Positions 46,642 to 57,363 of a stretch of DNA of 64,000 bases are shown piece after piece; position 1 is the stretch's first letter; each line of letters opens with the position of its first letter. The notes beneath the pieces were generated by a model. It did not search any database and had not been told where the DNA came from. It saw nothing but the letters and a program-made list of their open reading frames with translations. The position numbers were made by a program, and so were the translations under genes. Source of the DNA: Phenylobacterium koreense (GTDB lineage: Bacteria > Pseudomonadota > Alphaproteobacteria > Caulobacterales > Caulobacteraceae); assembly GCF_040545335.1 (NCBI RefSeq), contig NZ_JBEPLU010000001.1, positions 1,426,001-1,490,000 on the forward strand, read 5' to 3'.

Positions 46642-46677
46642 TTAACCCTAACTCAATCAAGGTAAACCAGAGGTTAA
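46642..46677. promoter_or_regulatory. Two near-consensus CtrA-like sites
   Basis: TTAA-N7-TCAA at 46642-46656 and TAAA-N7-TTAA at 46663-46677 each match the Caulobacter CtrA operator TTAA-N7-TTAA at seven of eight positions. They sit in the AT-rich gap between the small helical-protein gene and the hybrid kinase gene. The base matches are seen; binding by CtrA is inferred and such motifs can occur by chance in AT-rich promoters. Confidence 0.4.
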
Positions 46678-46838
46678 ATTTCACCTATAGGCTTTACGCT
46701 TTGTTAACCACGATTCTGTCGCGCGGGGGTTGAAACTGTGTCATTCCGACAACGCTTCACCCGTCAGGCGAATTTTGTGGAAGCGAACCGTTAGGAGAAT
46801 TGGCGTAGACCGGTCGGGCGGAAGCGGTTTCGAGCCCG

Positions 46839-48734
46839 ATGACTGAGCAAACGCCCACGGCGGGCTCCAGGCCCCAGATCACGTTCCACGCCAGGGTGGC
46901 TGGGGTGGCGCTGATCACGACCATTGTCGTGCTCGTCGCCGCATGCCTGACCTTCATGCTGCAGCAGTGGGCGGTCGCCCGCGAACAAAGCCACCAGGCG
47001 CACAGATCGCTCGCCGCCGTCACGGCAGGCGCAGCCTCGGCCGCGGTCATCGATGGTGACCTCGTCCGCGCAAGGACTTCCATCGCCACGTTGGCGGCCG
47101 ACGCCAGCGTGACGTCCGCAGTGCTGACCGATGCGAACGGCCGGCGCATCGCCGTCTATGAGCGCGGGACCGGGCCTGCGACGGGTGACCTGGAGACCAT
47201 CAGGACGCCGGCCTTGGTCGATGGGAAGCGGACCGGCGAGCTCGTCATGAGCTTCGAGGCCCCAGCCCTCACGGCGCTGCTTCCGCAGTTCGTCGCCCTG
47301 ACCGGAGCGCTGTTCTTCGGCGGGGTGGGCCTGGCGCTCTTCCTGGCCCGCGGACTCGCCGCCAAGGTGATCGCCCCGGTGCTTCGGTTGTCGGAAGCCA
47401 TGCACGAGGTCGCCGCCAGCGGGCGCTTCACTCCCGTCGAGGTTGACGCCGACGACGCGCTGTTCCGCAGCCTCACCGACAGCTTCAACCACTTATTGGC
47501 GAAACTGGACGAACGCGAGCAGGCGCTGCAGACCTCGCTGCGCGAACTCGTCGAGGCGCGCGACGCGGCTAACGCCGCCAACGTGCTGAAATCCCAGTTC
47601 CTCGCCAACATGAGCCATGAAATCCGAACGCCGCTCAACGGCGTCCTGGCCATGGCCGAGGTCATGTCGATGGGCAAGCTGGACGCCGTCCAGCGCGAAC
47701 GCCTGGAGGTGATCCGTCAGTCGGGCGGGCTGCTGCTCGCCGTCCTCAACGACGTGCTCGACCTCTCCAAGATCGAAGCCGGCAAGCTAGCCCTGCTGGT
47801 GGACGATTTCGACCTCGACGCCGAACTGGCGCCGATAAGAGAGTCGTTCGCGGTCATCGCCGCTGGCAAGGGCCTGGTTTTCCGGGCCGACGTGGCCGAG
47901 CCCGCCCGGGGCGCATGGCGCGGCGACGCCGACCGCATCCGCCAGATCGTCGGCAACCTTCTGTCCAACGCCATCAAGTTCACTCTGCAGGGCGAGGTCT
48001 CCGCCCTGTTCGACATTGCGCCGGAGACCGGCGCCCTGCGGCTGACCGTGCGCGACACCGGCGTCGGCATCGCGACCGAAAAGCAGTCGGGCCTGTTCGA
48101 GAAGTTCACCCAGGCCGACAACTCGGCGACCCGCCGCTTCGGCGGCACGGGCCTCGGCCTGGCGATCTGCCGGGAACTAACCCAGATGATGGGCGGCGTG
48201 ATCAGCGTCGAGAGCCACGAGGGCGTTGGCTCGGTGTTCATGGTCGAGCTCCCCCTGGCCCGCGGCGAGCTGGTCGATCGCGAGACGGACGAAACCCCCA
48301 CGCCGAGCCAGGCCGACGAGTCCGCCCTGCGCCTGCTGGCCGCCGAGGACAACCCGACCAATCAGCAGGTGCTGGCCGCGGTCATGGGATCGCTGGGCAT
48401 CGACATCGACATCGTCGCCAACGGCCGGGCCGCCTTCGAGGCCTGGCGCGACGGCGCCTACGACCTGATCCTCATGGACATCCAGATGCCGGTCATGGAC
48501 GGCATCGACGCGGCCCGCGCCATCCGCGAGGCGGAGGCCAGAGAGGGCCGCCCCCGCACCCCGATCATCGCCCTGACGGCCAACGCCCTGGCGCACCAGA
48601 TCGACGAGTATCTCGCCGTCGGCATGGACGGACACGTCGCCAAGCCGATCGAGATCTCGAAACTCTACGAAGCGATCAGCCGCGCCCTGACCGAGGCCGC
48701 CACCGGCGTCGGTTCGGCGACCGCGGCCGCCTGA
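46839..48734 (+). CDS. Membrane hybrid sensor histidine kinase
   Basis: A 631-residue hybrid kinase. TM1 is about residues 21-42 (GVALITTIVVLVAACLTFML), a short periplasmic sensor domain (about 43-143) with SAVLTDANGRRIAVYERG follows, then TM2 near 146-168 and a HAMP-like segment. The HisKA domain has NMSHEIRTPLNG with the phospho-acceptor His260. The HATPase has NLLSNAIKFT, DTGVGI and GGTGLGLAI. The C-terminal receiver has acceptor Asp547 in LILMDIQMPVMDG and Lys in HVAKPIE. It should sense an envelope signal and pass phosphate to an Hpt protein; none is encoded nearby. Confidence 0.93.
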   Translation: MTEQTPTAGSRPQITFHARVAGVALITTIVVLVAACLTFMLQQWAVAREQSHQAHRSLAAVTAGAASAAVIDGDLVRARTSIATLAADASVTSAVLTDANGRRIAVYERGTGPATGDLETIRTPALVDGKRTGELVMSFEAPALTALLPQFVALTGALFFGGVGLALFLARGLAAKVIAPVLRLSEAMHEVAASGRFTPVEVDADDALFRSLTDSFNHLLAKLDEREQALQTSLRELVEARDAANAANVLKSQFLANMSHEIRTPLNGVLAMAEVMSMGKLDAVQRERLEVIRQSGGLLLAVLNDVLDLSKIEAGKLALLVDDFDLDAELAPIRESFAVIAAGKGLVFRADVAEPARGAWRGDADRIRQIVGNLLSNAIKFTLQGEVSALFDIAPETGALRLTVRDTGVGIATEKQSGLFEKFTQADNSATRRFGGTGLGLAICRELTQMMGGVISVESHEGVGSVFMVELPLARGELVDRETDETPTPSQADESALRLLAAEDNPTNQQVLAAVMGSLGIDIDIVANGRAAFEAWRDGAYDLILMDIQMPVMDGIDAARAIREAEAREGRPRTPIIALTANALAHQIDEYLAVGMDGHVAKPIEISKLYEAISRALTEAATGVGSATAAA

Positions 48735-48740
48735 GGCGCC

Positions 48741-49313
48741 CTAGCCTTCGATGACGAGTTCGGGCCAGCGGCGCTGGGCCGCCTGCGCCGTTCTCAGGAA
48801 GCCGCCCGTCGCCCGGATCGGATTGGGCCGCAGCCGCATGGCGAAGAGATCGTCCAGGCCGAAAGGCGCATGAACGGTGAGAGCGCCGTCCGCTTCCAAC
48901 CGCACCCCGACTGCGAAGACGGTGGAGGTGAAACGCGACAGCGCCTCGGCGCTGGACGACAGAGGCGCGTAGGGCTCGCCGAACTTGCCCTCGAACCACA
49001 GATGCACGCGCGCCTGATTGCGCACCTCGACCATCTCGGAAAATGGCTGTGCGAAGGCGGCGGCCACCTGTCGGATCACCACATCCTCGGCTTCGTAGGA
49101 GACATCGGCCGCATCGAAATAGCCGAGGTCGTAGTCCTTGATCCCGTAGTCGGGTTCACGGCCGGTCAGGTGGTTCAGCACCGGCTGATAGACCGCGCCC
49201 GAGAAGATCAGCCAGTCGGGCAAGGCCAGCTCCCGCGCCGTTTCCAGCACGTGCATCAGGTTGGGCGTGGCGCGGACGATCGCCTCCAGTCGGTTCCGTT
49301 GCGCCTGGCTCAT
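48741..49313 (-). CDS. DUF925-type nucleotidyltransferase-fold protein
   Basis: A 190-residue protein. WLIFSGAVYQPVLNHLTGRE, YGIKDYDLGYFD and QARVHLWFEGKFG fit the DUF925 nucleotidyltransferase family, in which a D-x-D acidic pair (here DYDLGYFD) supplies the metal site. The substrate is unknown. The ATG at 49313 overlaps the thiD stop (ATGA), and the longer frame to 49460 is a shadow of thiD. It ends close to the convergent hybrid kinase gene. Confidence 0.8.
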   Translation of the reverse strand: MSQAQRNRLEAIVRATPNLMHVLETARELALPDWLIFSGAVYQPVLNHLTGREPDYGIKDYDLGYFDAADVSYEAEDVVIRQVAAAFAQPFSEMVEVRNQARVHLWFEGKFGEPYAPLSSSAEALSRFTSTVFAVGVRLEADGALTVHAPFGLDDLFAMRLRPNPIRATGGFLRTAQAAQRRWPELVIEG

Positions 49314-50113
49314 GAGGTCTTCCGCAAAGGCCAGCCATGATCGAGCGGGCCGTGGCCGCCGCCGAGGCCCGGCGCCAGGCGCATCGCCTCGTGCACATAG
49401 CCCCAGGCCCGCGCAACCGCCTGCTCCAGAGGCATGCCCTGGGCGATCCCCGTCGCGCAAGCCGAGGCCAGGGTGCAGCCCGTGCCGTGGGTGTGACGCG
49501 TGTCCAGACGCTCGCCGGAGAAGGTCGTCTCGCCATCCCGCGTCATCAGGACATCGGTGACCGTGTCGCCCGGAACATGACCGCCCTTCATCAGCACCGC
49601 CGCGGCGCCGAGTTCTAGCAGGGCCTCGCCCACCCGTCGCTGGCCGTCCAGATCGGCCACCGGCAGGCCCGTCAGCGCCTCGGCCTCCGGGGCGTTCGGC
49701 GTCAGCAGGGCCGACTGCGGGATCATCAGGCTACGAACCGCATCGACCGCTTCGGGCGCCAGCAGGTTCGCCCCGCCCTTGGAGATCATCACCGGATCGA
49801 CCACTGCCGGAATTCCCGCCTGCGCCAAGATCTGCGCCACGGTCTCGACCATGGCGATGTCGCCCAGCATCCCGGTCTTGATCGCATCGGCCCCGATATC
49901 GTCGAGCACCGCCCGCGCCTGGGCTTTCACCACCTCGGTCGGGATCGGATGCACGCCGGAAACCCCCAGGGTGTTCTGGATCGTCACCGCGGTGATCGCC
50001 GTGGCCGCGTAGCCGCCCAGGATGGTCACGGACTTGATGTCGGCCTGGATCCCCGCCCCGCCTCCGGAGTCGGAGCCGGCGATGATCAGCACCCTGCCTT
50101 GCTTCTCGCTCAT
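49310..50113 (-). CDS. thiD: Hydroxymethylpyrimidine (phosphate) kinase
   Basis: A 267-residue ribokinase-fold enzyme of thiamine biosynthesis that phosphorylates HMP and HMP-P. IIAGSDSGGGAGIQADIKSV is the substrate-binding start; ITAVTIQNTLGV, KTGMLGD, DPVMISKGG and RHTHGTGCTLASA (anion hole and catalytic Asp region) follow. GGGGG lies just before the ATG. It overlaps the DUF925 gene by four bases. Confidence 0.94.
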   Translation of the reverse strand: MSEKQGRVLIIAGSDSGGGAGIQADIKSVTILGGYAATAITAVTIQNTLGVSGVHPIPTEVVKAQARAVLDDIGADAIKTGMLGDIAMVETVAQILAQAGIPAVVDPVMISKGGANLLAPEAVDAVRSLMIPQSALLTPNAPEAEALTGLPVADLDGQRRVGEALLELGAAAVLMKGGHVPGDTVTDVLMTRDGETTFSGERLDTRHTHGTGCTLASACATGIAQGMPLEQAVARAWGYVHEAMRLAPGLGGGHGPLDHGWPLRKTS

Positions 50114-50215
50114 CCCCCGGACCTAGCGCGGCTATGCGGCGAATGCATGGGGATTTGAGAAACCGTCCACCACTGAGCGCTTCCCGGCGCTCACGGCCCT
50201 GCTAGGCTGAACGGC

Positions 50216-50955
50216 ATGACCGAGAAGATCGCGATCGTCACCGGCGCAGGCTCCGGCATCGGCCGGGCCAGCGCCATCGCCCTGCTGGACGCCGGCTGGC
50301 GCGTGGTCCTCGCCGGGCGGCGCGAGGCGGAGCTGAAGGTTACGGCGGCCCATGCGCCCGACCGGGCGTTCGTCGTCCCCACCGACGTCACCGACGAGGC
50401 CGCGGTCGACGCGCTGTTCGCCGCCGCGACCTCGGCCTATGGCCGCCTGGACCTGCTGTTCAACAATGCCGGCGCCTCGGCCGGCGGGCGGCTGGAGGAC
50501 CTGTCGCTGGAGGCCTGGACGAGGGTCGTGGACGTCAACCTCACGGGCGCCTTCCTCTGCACGCGGGCGGCCTTCCGGGTGATGAAGAACCAGCAGCCGC
50601 GCGGCGGCCGGATCATCAACAACGGCTCGATCTCGGCCCACGCGCCGCGGCCCTATTCGGTGGCCTATACGGCGACCAAGCACGCCATCACCGGCCTGAC
50701 CAAGTCCGCCTCGCTGGACGGACGGGCCTATGACATCGCCTGCGGCCAGATCGACATTGGCAACGCCGCCACCGAGATGACCGCCGCCATGGCCAAGGGC
50801 GTGCCCCAGGCCGACGGCTCCTTCGCCCGGAGCCGATGATGGACGTAAGGGCCGTCGCCGAAGCCGCGGTGATGATGGCCAGCCTGCCGCTCGATGCGAA
50901 CGTCCAGTCCATGACGATCATGGCGACGAAGATGCCTTTCGTCGGCCGGGGCTAG
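50216..50955 (+). pseudogene. Short-chain dehydrogenase interrupted by a one-base frameshift
   Basis: An SDR-family oxidoreductase. [18 protein letters not shown] is the cofactor loop, LFNNAG the second motif, and NNGSISAH...YTATKHA the Ser-Tyr-Lys triad. The frame stops at 50839 after 207 residues, but the alternate frame continues [20 protein letters not shown] and ends KMPFVGRG at 50955, exactly how such SDRs finish. The break is at GCC-C-GGAG (50825-50832), where one C of a run appears lost. Either a recent pseudogene or a sequencing error. The catalytic core is upstream of the break. Confidence 0.88.
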
Positions 50956-52040
50956 GGTTTCTCCGAGCGGGCGAGCAGGTCGATCAGGTCCTGCTTCCAG
51001 AACCTGGCGGCCGTATGAGTGCCGTGGCCTCGGGTTTCGGAGGTAGCCTTGATCAGCACGAAGCGGCCGTTCTTCAGGCGCTTGGCGGCCGGCTCGGCGA
51101 TGCCCAGGTTCGGCGGATTGATCAGGTCGTCCGTGGAATTGACCCAGGTCACCGGCATGGTGATCCGCTCCAGCCCCTTGGACGGGTCGTAGTCCCGAGA
51201 GGCGTCGAGCTGGTAGATCATGTCATTCGCGTCGCGCCGCGGCAGGTCGGCCTCGAGCCGGGTCTGGTAGTAGGCCTCCGCCGCATCGCGGGTCGGGACC
51301 TGCGCCTGCCAGGCCTGGGGCGCGGCGCCCATGAGCAGCAGCAGGTTCACCGCCCCGCGCAGGCCGAGCACCGGCTGGGCCTCATAGTCCCCACCCTTCC
51401 AGGCCGGGTCAGCCTTGATGTTCTCGACCGCCGCCTTGCGCCAGAAGCGGTTCATGCCGGCGATCTGCACCGGCAGGCAGGCCAGCGGCATCATCGCCTG
51501 CACGAAGTCCGGATGCGTCTCCCCCCAGACGAAGCCGTGCATGCAACCCATGGAGGTCCCCATCAGCAGCCGCAGGTGATCGACCTTCAACCCGTCGACC
51601 AGCAGCCGGCGCTGGGCCTCGACCATGTCGCCATAGCCGTAGTGCGGAAACTTCGCCCGCAGGCCGTCGCTGGGCTTGGACGACGCGCCATGGCCGATTC
51701 CGTCGGGCAGGATCACGTAGTAGCGCTGGATATCGAGCGGCTGGCCGGGCCCGTACAGTTCGTCAGCGAACTGCGGTGACAGGAACTGCGCGCCCGACCC
51801 ACCAGTGCCGTGCAGCACCATGACTGCATTGGTCACCTTGCCTTGCGCGTCGCGCACGGGCTTGCCGAGGGTGCGATAATGCAGCTTCAGCGCCGGCAGG
51901 CTTTCGCCGGACGCGAACTTGAAGTCCTTGACCACGAAGTCGCCCTCGACGGCCGCGGCCTCATAGGACTGTGCGGCCAGCGCCGCGGCTGGAACAGCCA
52001 GGGCCAACGCCCCGAGCGCTGCTGCGATCCACGTCTTCAT
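50952..52040 (-). CDS. Secreted alpha/beta hydrolase, MetX/homoserine acetyltransferase-like
   Basis: A 362-residue alpha/beta hydrolase with a signal peptide (MKTWIAAALGALALAVPAAALAAQ), so periplasmic, unlike genuine MetX. VMVLHGTGGSGAQFL, YYVILPDGIGHGASSKPSDG and the nucleophile elbow LLMGTSMGCMHGF are typical of the homoserine-acetyltransferase-like clan; the Asp region is VTWVNSTDDLINPP and the His lies in SETRGHGTHTAA. It is probably an esterase or acyltransferase on an exported substrate. Its stop lies inside the 3' end of the frameshifted SDR. Confidence 0.85.
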   Translation of the reverse strand: MKTWIAAALGALALAVPAAALAAQSYEAAAVEGDFVVKDFKFASGESLPALKLHYRTLGKPVRDAQGKVTNAVMVLHGTGGSGAQFLSPQFADELYGPGQPLDIQRYYVILPDGIGHGASSKPSDGLRAKFPHYGYGDMVEAQRRLLVDGLKVDHLRLLMGTSMGCMHGFVWGETHPDFVQAMMPLACLPVQIAGMNRFWRKAAVENIKADPAWKGGDYEAQPVLGLRGAVNLLLLMGAAPQAWQAQVPTRDAAEAYYQTRLEADLPRRDANDMIYQLDASRDYDPSKGLERITMPVTWVNSTDDLINPPNLGIAEPAAKRLKNGRFVLIKATSETRGHGTHTAARFWKQDLIDLLARSEKP

Positions 52041-52070
52041 CATGTCCCCCGACTTTGGTTCGGCCGCAGA

Positions 52071-52868
52071 CTAGCGGGCCTGGGCTATCGCATTCCAGAC
52101 CTTCACCGCCTGAACCGTTTCAGCCACATCGTGCGCCCGCAGCGCCGCCACGCCAACCGCCGCTCCGGCCAAGCCCGCGGCGAGCGAGCCCGCGAGGCGG
52201 CCATCGAGGGCCTCGCCAGCCGGATCGAGCGCCGCGATGAACCGCTTGCGACTGACGCCCAGCAGCACCGGAAAGCCCAGGGCCACGACCCTGTCGAGAT
52301 GAGCCAGCAGGGCGAGGTTGTGCTTCAGCCGCTTGCCGAAGCCGATGCCGGGGTCGAGCCAGATCTTCTCGCGGGCCACGCCCGCGGCCACCGCCCGGGC
52401 CGCCCGGCCCTCGAGAAAGGCGCAGACCTCGGCGACCACGTCATCGTAGTGCGGGTCGGCCTGCATGGTGCGCGGCTCACCCTGCATGTGCATCAGCACC
52501 ACCTCGCAGCCCAACTCGGCGGCCGTGGCTGCGGCGTCGCCGGCAAAGCCCAGGGCCGTCACGTCGTTCCAGATGTCGGCGCCGGCCGCCACGGCGGCGC
52601 GGGCCACCTGCGGCTTCATGGTGTCGATGGAGATCGGGATGTCGCTCTCGGCGCGAATGGCGCGGATCAGCGGCTCGGCGCGGGCGATCTCATCCTCGGC
52701 GCTGACGGGGTCGGAGCCCGGCCTCGTCGACTCCGCGCCGATGTCCAGGATGTCCGCACCCTCGGCAATCAGCCGGCGGGCATGTTCCAGCGCCGCTCCA
52801 GGTTCGAAATAGCGCCCACCGTCGGAGAAGCTGTCGGGGGTGACATTGACGATCCCCATCACCTTCAT
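52071..52868 (-). CDS. folP: Dihydropteroate synthase
   Basis: A 265-residue TIM-barrel enzyme joining p-aminobenzoate to dihydropterin pyrophosphate in folate synthesis. MKVMGIVNVTPDSFSDGGRY is the first signature, DILDIGAESTRPGSDPVSAEDE the second, then ISIDTMKPQVARAA, LMHMQGEPRTMQ, IWLDPGIGFGKRLKHN and VLLGVSRKRFI. The ATG at 52868 follows GGAGG. It lies downstream of ftsH on the same strand, separated by an intrinsic terminator, so it needs its own promoter or readthrough. Confidence 0.95.
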   Translation of the reverse strand: MKVMGIVNVTPDSFSDGGRYFEPGAALEHARRLIAEGADILDIGAESTRPGSDPVSAEDEIARAEPLIRAIRAESDIPISIDTMKPQVARAAVAAGADIWNDVTALGFAGDAAATAAELGCEVVLMHMQGEPRTMQADPHYDDVVAEVCAFLEGRAARAVAAGVAREKIWLDPGIGFGKRLKHNLALLAHLDRVVALGFPVLLGVSRKRFIAALDPAGEALDGRLAGSLAAGLAGAAVGVAALRAHDVAETVQAVKVWNAIAQAR

Positions 52869-52893
52869 GGCCGCGAGCCTCCAGGCAGATAAC

Positions 52894-52927
52894 AAAACGC
52901 CCTCCTGGCGGTCGGCCGGGAGGGCGT
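52894..52927 (-). terminator. Intrinsic terminator after ftsH
   Basis: On the minus strand, ACGCCCTCC (52927-52919) pairs with GGAGGGCGT (52905-52897), followed by TTTTG at 52897-52893. It lies 24 nt past the ftsH stop and before folP. Confidence 0.8.
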
Positions 52928-52950
52928 CAAGCTGTTGGTCCTTTGAGCCG

Positions 52951-54831
<1,881 letters not shown>

Positions 54832-54945
54832 GACGCGCCTTCGTAAAAAGAGTGTCTCAAAACCCACTGTACGTGGGTCTGACCCCCAGAACTAGCAAGG
54901 CTCATGCCGCGCGACCGAACATCGCGGTTCGGTGAACGCGCATGC

Positions 54946-54974
54946 AAAGGGCCGCGCAGTCACCCGCGCGGCCC
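54946..54974 (-). terminator. Terminator after rpsU
   Basis: On the minus strand, GGGCCGCGC and GCGCGGCCC (54974-54966 and 54957-54949) form a perfect 9-bp stem with an 8-nt loop, followed by TTT. It lies 28 nt after the rpsU stop. Confidence 0.75.
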
Positions 54975-55001
54975 CCACAATTCGGCGAAAAGCCTTAATT
55001 T

Positions 55002-55235
55002 TTACCGGCCCGCCTTCTTCGGCGCGGCGATCAGGCCTTCGCGTTGAGCGCGCTTGCGAGCCAGCTTGCGGGCGCGACGGACGGCCTCGGCCTTCTGGCG
55101 AGCGCGCTTTTCGCTCGGCTTTTCATAGTGGACGTGCCGCTTCATCTCGCGGAACGAGCCCTCGCGCTGCATCTTCTTCTTCAGCGCCTTGAGGGCCTGA
55201 TCGACGTTGTTGTCGCGGACGAAAATCTGAACCAG
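55002..55235 (-). CDS. rpsU: 30S ribosomal protein S21
   Basis: Small-subunit protein S21, about 77 residues here: [40 protein letters not shown] and a basic tail [20 protein letters not shown]. Homology begins at VQIFVRD. No ATG, GTG or TTG exists at that point; the codon just before is CTG at 55235, with AGGAGAG at ideal six-base spacing. The nearest ordinary start is a GTG at 55253, adding six residues and lying over the ribosome site. CTG is chosen as the likelier start. The gene is divergent from COQ9 with a 174-nt gap. Confidence 0.85.
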   Translation of the reverse strand: MVQIFVRDNNVDQALKALKKKMQREGSFREMKRHVHYEKPSEKRARQKAEAVRRARKLARKRAQREGLIAAPKKAGR

Positions 55236-55409
55236 AGGTCTCTCTCCTGTCACCGTTCCCGCTCGGCCATCCTGGTAGGGGCGGCGGCGAACGGACGAAT
55301 ACCTTGCACCCGCAGGCCTGGACCTTCGGGTTTGAGCGCGGCGAGATAGCAGAAGCCCGGCGCCATGTCCACGGCGGACAGGCGCAAAAACGCCGGCTAA
55401 GATGTCGCC

Positions 55410-56042
55410 ATGGCCAATTCAGACGACTGGACGAGCGCCGCCGAGCGGCAGGTTTTGAGCGCAGCCTTGCAGATTGCGGCCGTTCGCGGCTGGACCTGGC
55501 CGACCGTGAAGGCGGCCGGAAAGGCCGCCGGCCTTTCAGAGGCGGACGTGGAGCTGCTGCTGCCGCGCGGCCCGAAGGACCTCGCGGCCTTATTTTCCAG
55601 GCGTCACGACGCGATCGCCCTGGCCGCCCTGCCAGATCCGGCGACCCTGAAGATCCGCCAGCGCATCCGCGCCGGGGTCGAGGCCCGGCTGGACGCCGCA
55701 GCGGCGGACGAGGGGGCTTTGCGGCGATGGGCAGGTTTCCTCGCCCTGCCGCTCAATCTGCCGCTGGCGCTGCGACTGCTGTGGGAAACCGCCGACGGCC
55801 TCTGGCGCTGGGCCGGAGACACGGCCACCGACGAGAACCACTATTCGAAGCGCGCCATCCTCTCGGGCATCCTGGCCTCGGCCATGGCCATCCGGCTGTC
55901 GTCGGGACGCGAGGCGGCGATGACCTTCGTCGACAACCGCATCGAGAACGTCATGGCGTTCGAAAAGTGGAAGGCCGGCCACAAGCCCGCCGAGCTGCTG
56001 CGCGACGTAGCCGGCGCCCTGGGCAAGATGCGCTACGGCTGA
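55410..56042 (+). CDS. COQ9-family ubiquinone biosynthesis protein
   Basis: A 210-residue COQ9 protein with a TetR-like helical fold. The hallmark is [35 protein letters not shown], and the end [11 protein letters not shown] is typical. It is a lipid-binding accessory factor for ubiquinone synthesis at the membrane. The rpsU-COQ9 divergent layout is widespread in Alphaproteobacteria. Confidence 0.92.
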   Translation: MANSDDWTSAAERQVLSAALQIAAVRGWTWPTVKAAGKAAGLSEADVELLLPRGPKDLAALFSRRHDAIALAALPDPATLKIRQRIRAGVEARLDAAAADEGALRRWAGFLALPLNLPLALRLLWETADGLWRWAGDTATDENHYSKRAILSGILASAMAIRLSSGREAAMTFVDNRIENVMAFEKWKAGHKPAELLRDVAGALGKMRYG

Positions 56043-57256
56043 GCCGGCGGGTCGAGTTCGGCCCCGACCAGATCGCAACCTTCGAGCCGGCAGTCCGAAA
56101 GCTCGGCCTGCAGGAACCGGGCGCGGGCGGCCTGGGCCCGGCGCAGGTCCGCATGACGCAGATTGGCGCGGGTGAAATCGGTGGCGAGCGCCCGCCCCTG
56201 CCCGATCTGCAACGGTCCGAGCAGCGCGCCGTGCAGGTCGGCGCGGGTGAGCTGGGCGTCGACAAGCTTGGCGCCGCGCAGGTCGGCCATCCGCAGGTTG
56301 ACCCCGCGCAGGTCGCAGCGGGAGAGGTCCGCCCCTTGCAGCTCAACCCCCTCGAGATCCATCTCGAAGAGGATCGAACCGGGAGCGATCAGGCCACTGA
56401 GCTTGCGGCGCTTCAGGCTCTCGAGCGGACGAAAGTCGACGGAGGCGAGCTTGGCTGGCAGGCCCGCCCGACCACCGCTCTGGCAGAAGGACTCGTGCGC
56501 GGCCAACACCTGGCCCAGCGGCCGGTCGTCGACGAAGACCGCGGACGGAGCGGCCTGCAGCGCATCGGAGAGGTCGGCGCCCTCGACGGTGGCGAAGCTG
56601 AAATCCACCCGGATCAGCACCGCGCGGCGCAGAGAGGCTCCAGAGAGGTCGGCGCCGGCCACGTCGGCGTCGGTGAGGTCCGCCCCATCCAGCTTGGCCT
56701 TGATCAGACGCGCGCCGCTGAGTTGGGCCCCAGACATGTCGGCGTCGGTGAAGTCGGCCGCCAGGGCCGAGGCGCCGGTCATCTGTGCGCCGGACAGATC
56801 GGCGCCCACCAGCAGCGCGAAGCTCAGCTCGCCCGGGCCACCGGCATGATCGAGATAGCGGAACCCGTCGTTGCGGTCCTGCAGGGCGATGCGGCCCTCG
56901 CGAAGATCGACCCCGACGAGGCTTGCGCCCGAGAGATTGGCGCCCCGTAGCGAGGCGCCGCGGAGATCCGCGCCCGACAGGTCCGCCCGCCGAATGTCGG
57001 AGTCGCGCAGGTCCGCCCCAAACAGCACCGCCCGGGCCAGCTTGACCCCGACCATCGAGGCGCCGGCCATGCGCGCGCCGGTGAGGTCCGCGTCACTGAG
57101 GTCGACGCCATCAAGGCGATAGCTCGATAGGTCGGCATAGGACAGCACGGCCCGGCGCCCGCCCGTACGATGGGCGAGGTAGCGGCGATGCGCCTCCAGG
57201 GTCTGGCGCAAGGCGTGAGGCTCGAGAGGCCGAAAGAGATTGGCGACTGCCGACAT
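56033..57256 (-). CDS. Pentapeptide-repeat protein
   Basis: A 407-residue protein built mostly from A(D/N)LXX repeats forming a right-handed beta-helix. Runs such as LSGADLRGASLRGANLSGAS and LDGADLTDADVAGADLSGAS occupy about residues 40-220, and a second run (QGADLSRCDLRGVNLRMADL, LTRADLHGALLGPLQ) about 305-400. A non-repeat linker lies near residues 240-300. The start at MSAVANLFRPLEPHAL is preferred; a longer frame to 57454 is CorA antisense. The function is unknown. Its end overlaps the COQ9 stop region. Confidence 0.88.
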   Translation of the reverse strand: MSAVANLFRPLEPHALRQTLEAHRRYLAHRTGGRRAVLSYADLSSYRLDGVDLSDADLTGARMAGASMVGVKLARAVLFGADLRDSDIRRADLSGADLRGASLRGANLSGASLVGVDLREGRIALQDRNDGFRYLDHAGGPGELSFALLVGADLSGAQMTGASALAADFTDADMSGAQLSGARLIKAKLDGADLTDADVAGADLSGASLRRAVLIRVDFSFATVEGADLSDALQAAPSAVFVDDRPLGQVLAAHESFCQSGGRAGLPAKLASVDFRPLESLKRRKLSGLIAPGSILFEMDLEGVELQGADLSRCDLRGVNLRMADLRGAKLVDAQLTRADLHGALLGPLQIGQGRALATDFTRANLRHADLRRAQAARARFLQAELSDCRLEGCDLVGAELDPPAQP

Positions 57257-57363
57257 GCGATCCGGGGAAGGCGACGAGAATTTTACAATTCTCCATTCGC
57301 GCTTAAGGAACGGTTGCTCGACTGTGTCAAAAATGCGGCCGCCTTGCGGCCAATAGCCAAGCT

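Noticed and set aside
54832..54900. Heat-shock (sigma-32) promoter upstream of ftsH
   Set aside because: A CTTG and a G/C-rich stretch are present, but no convincing pair of elements at the right spacing.
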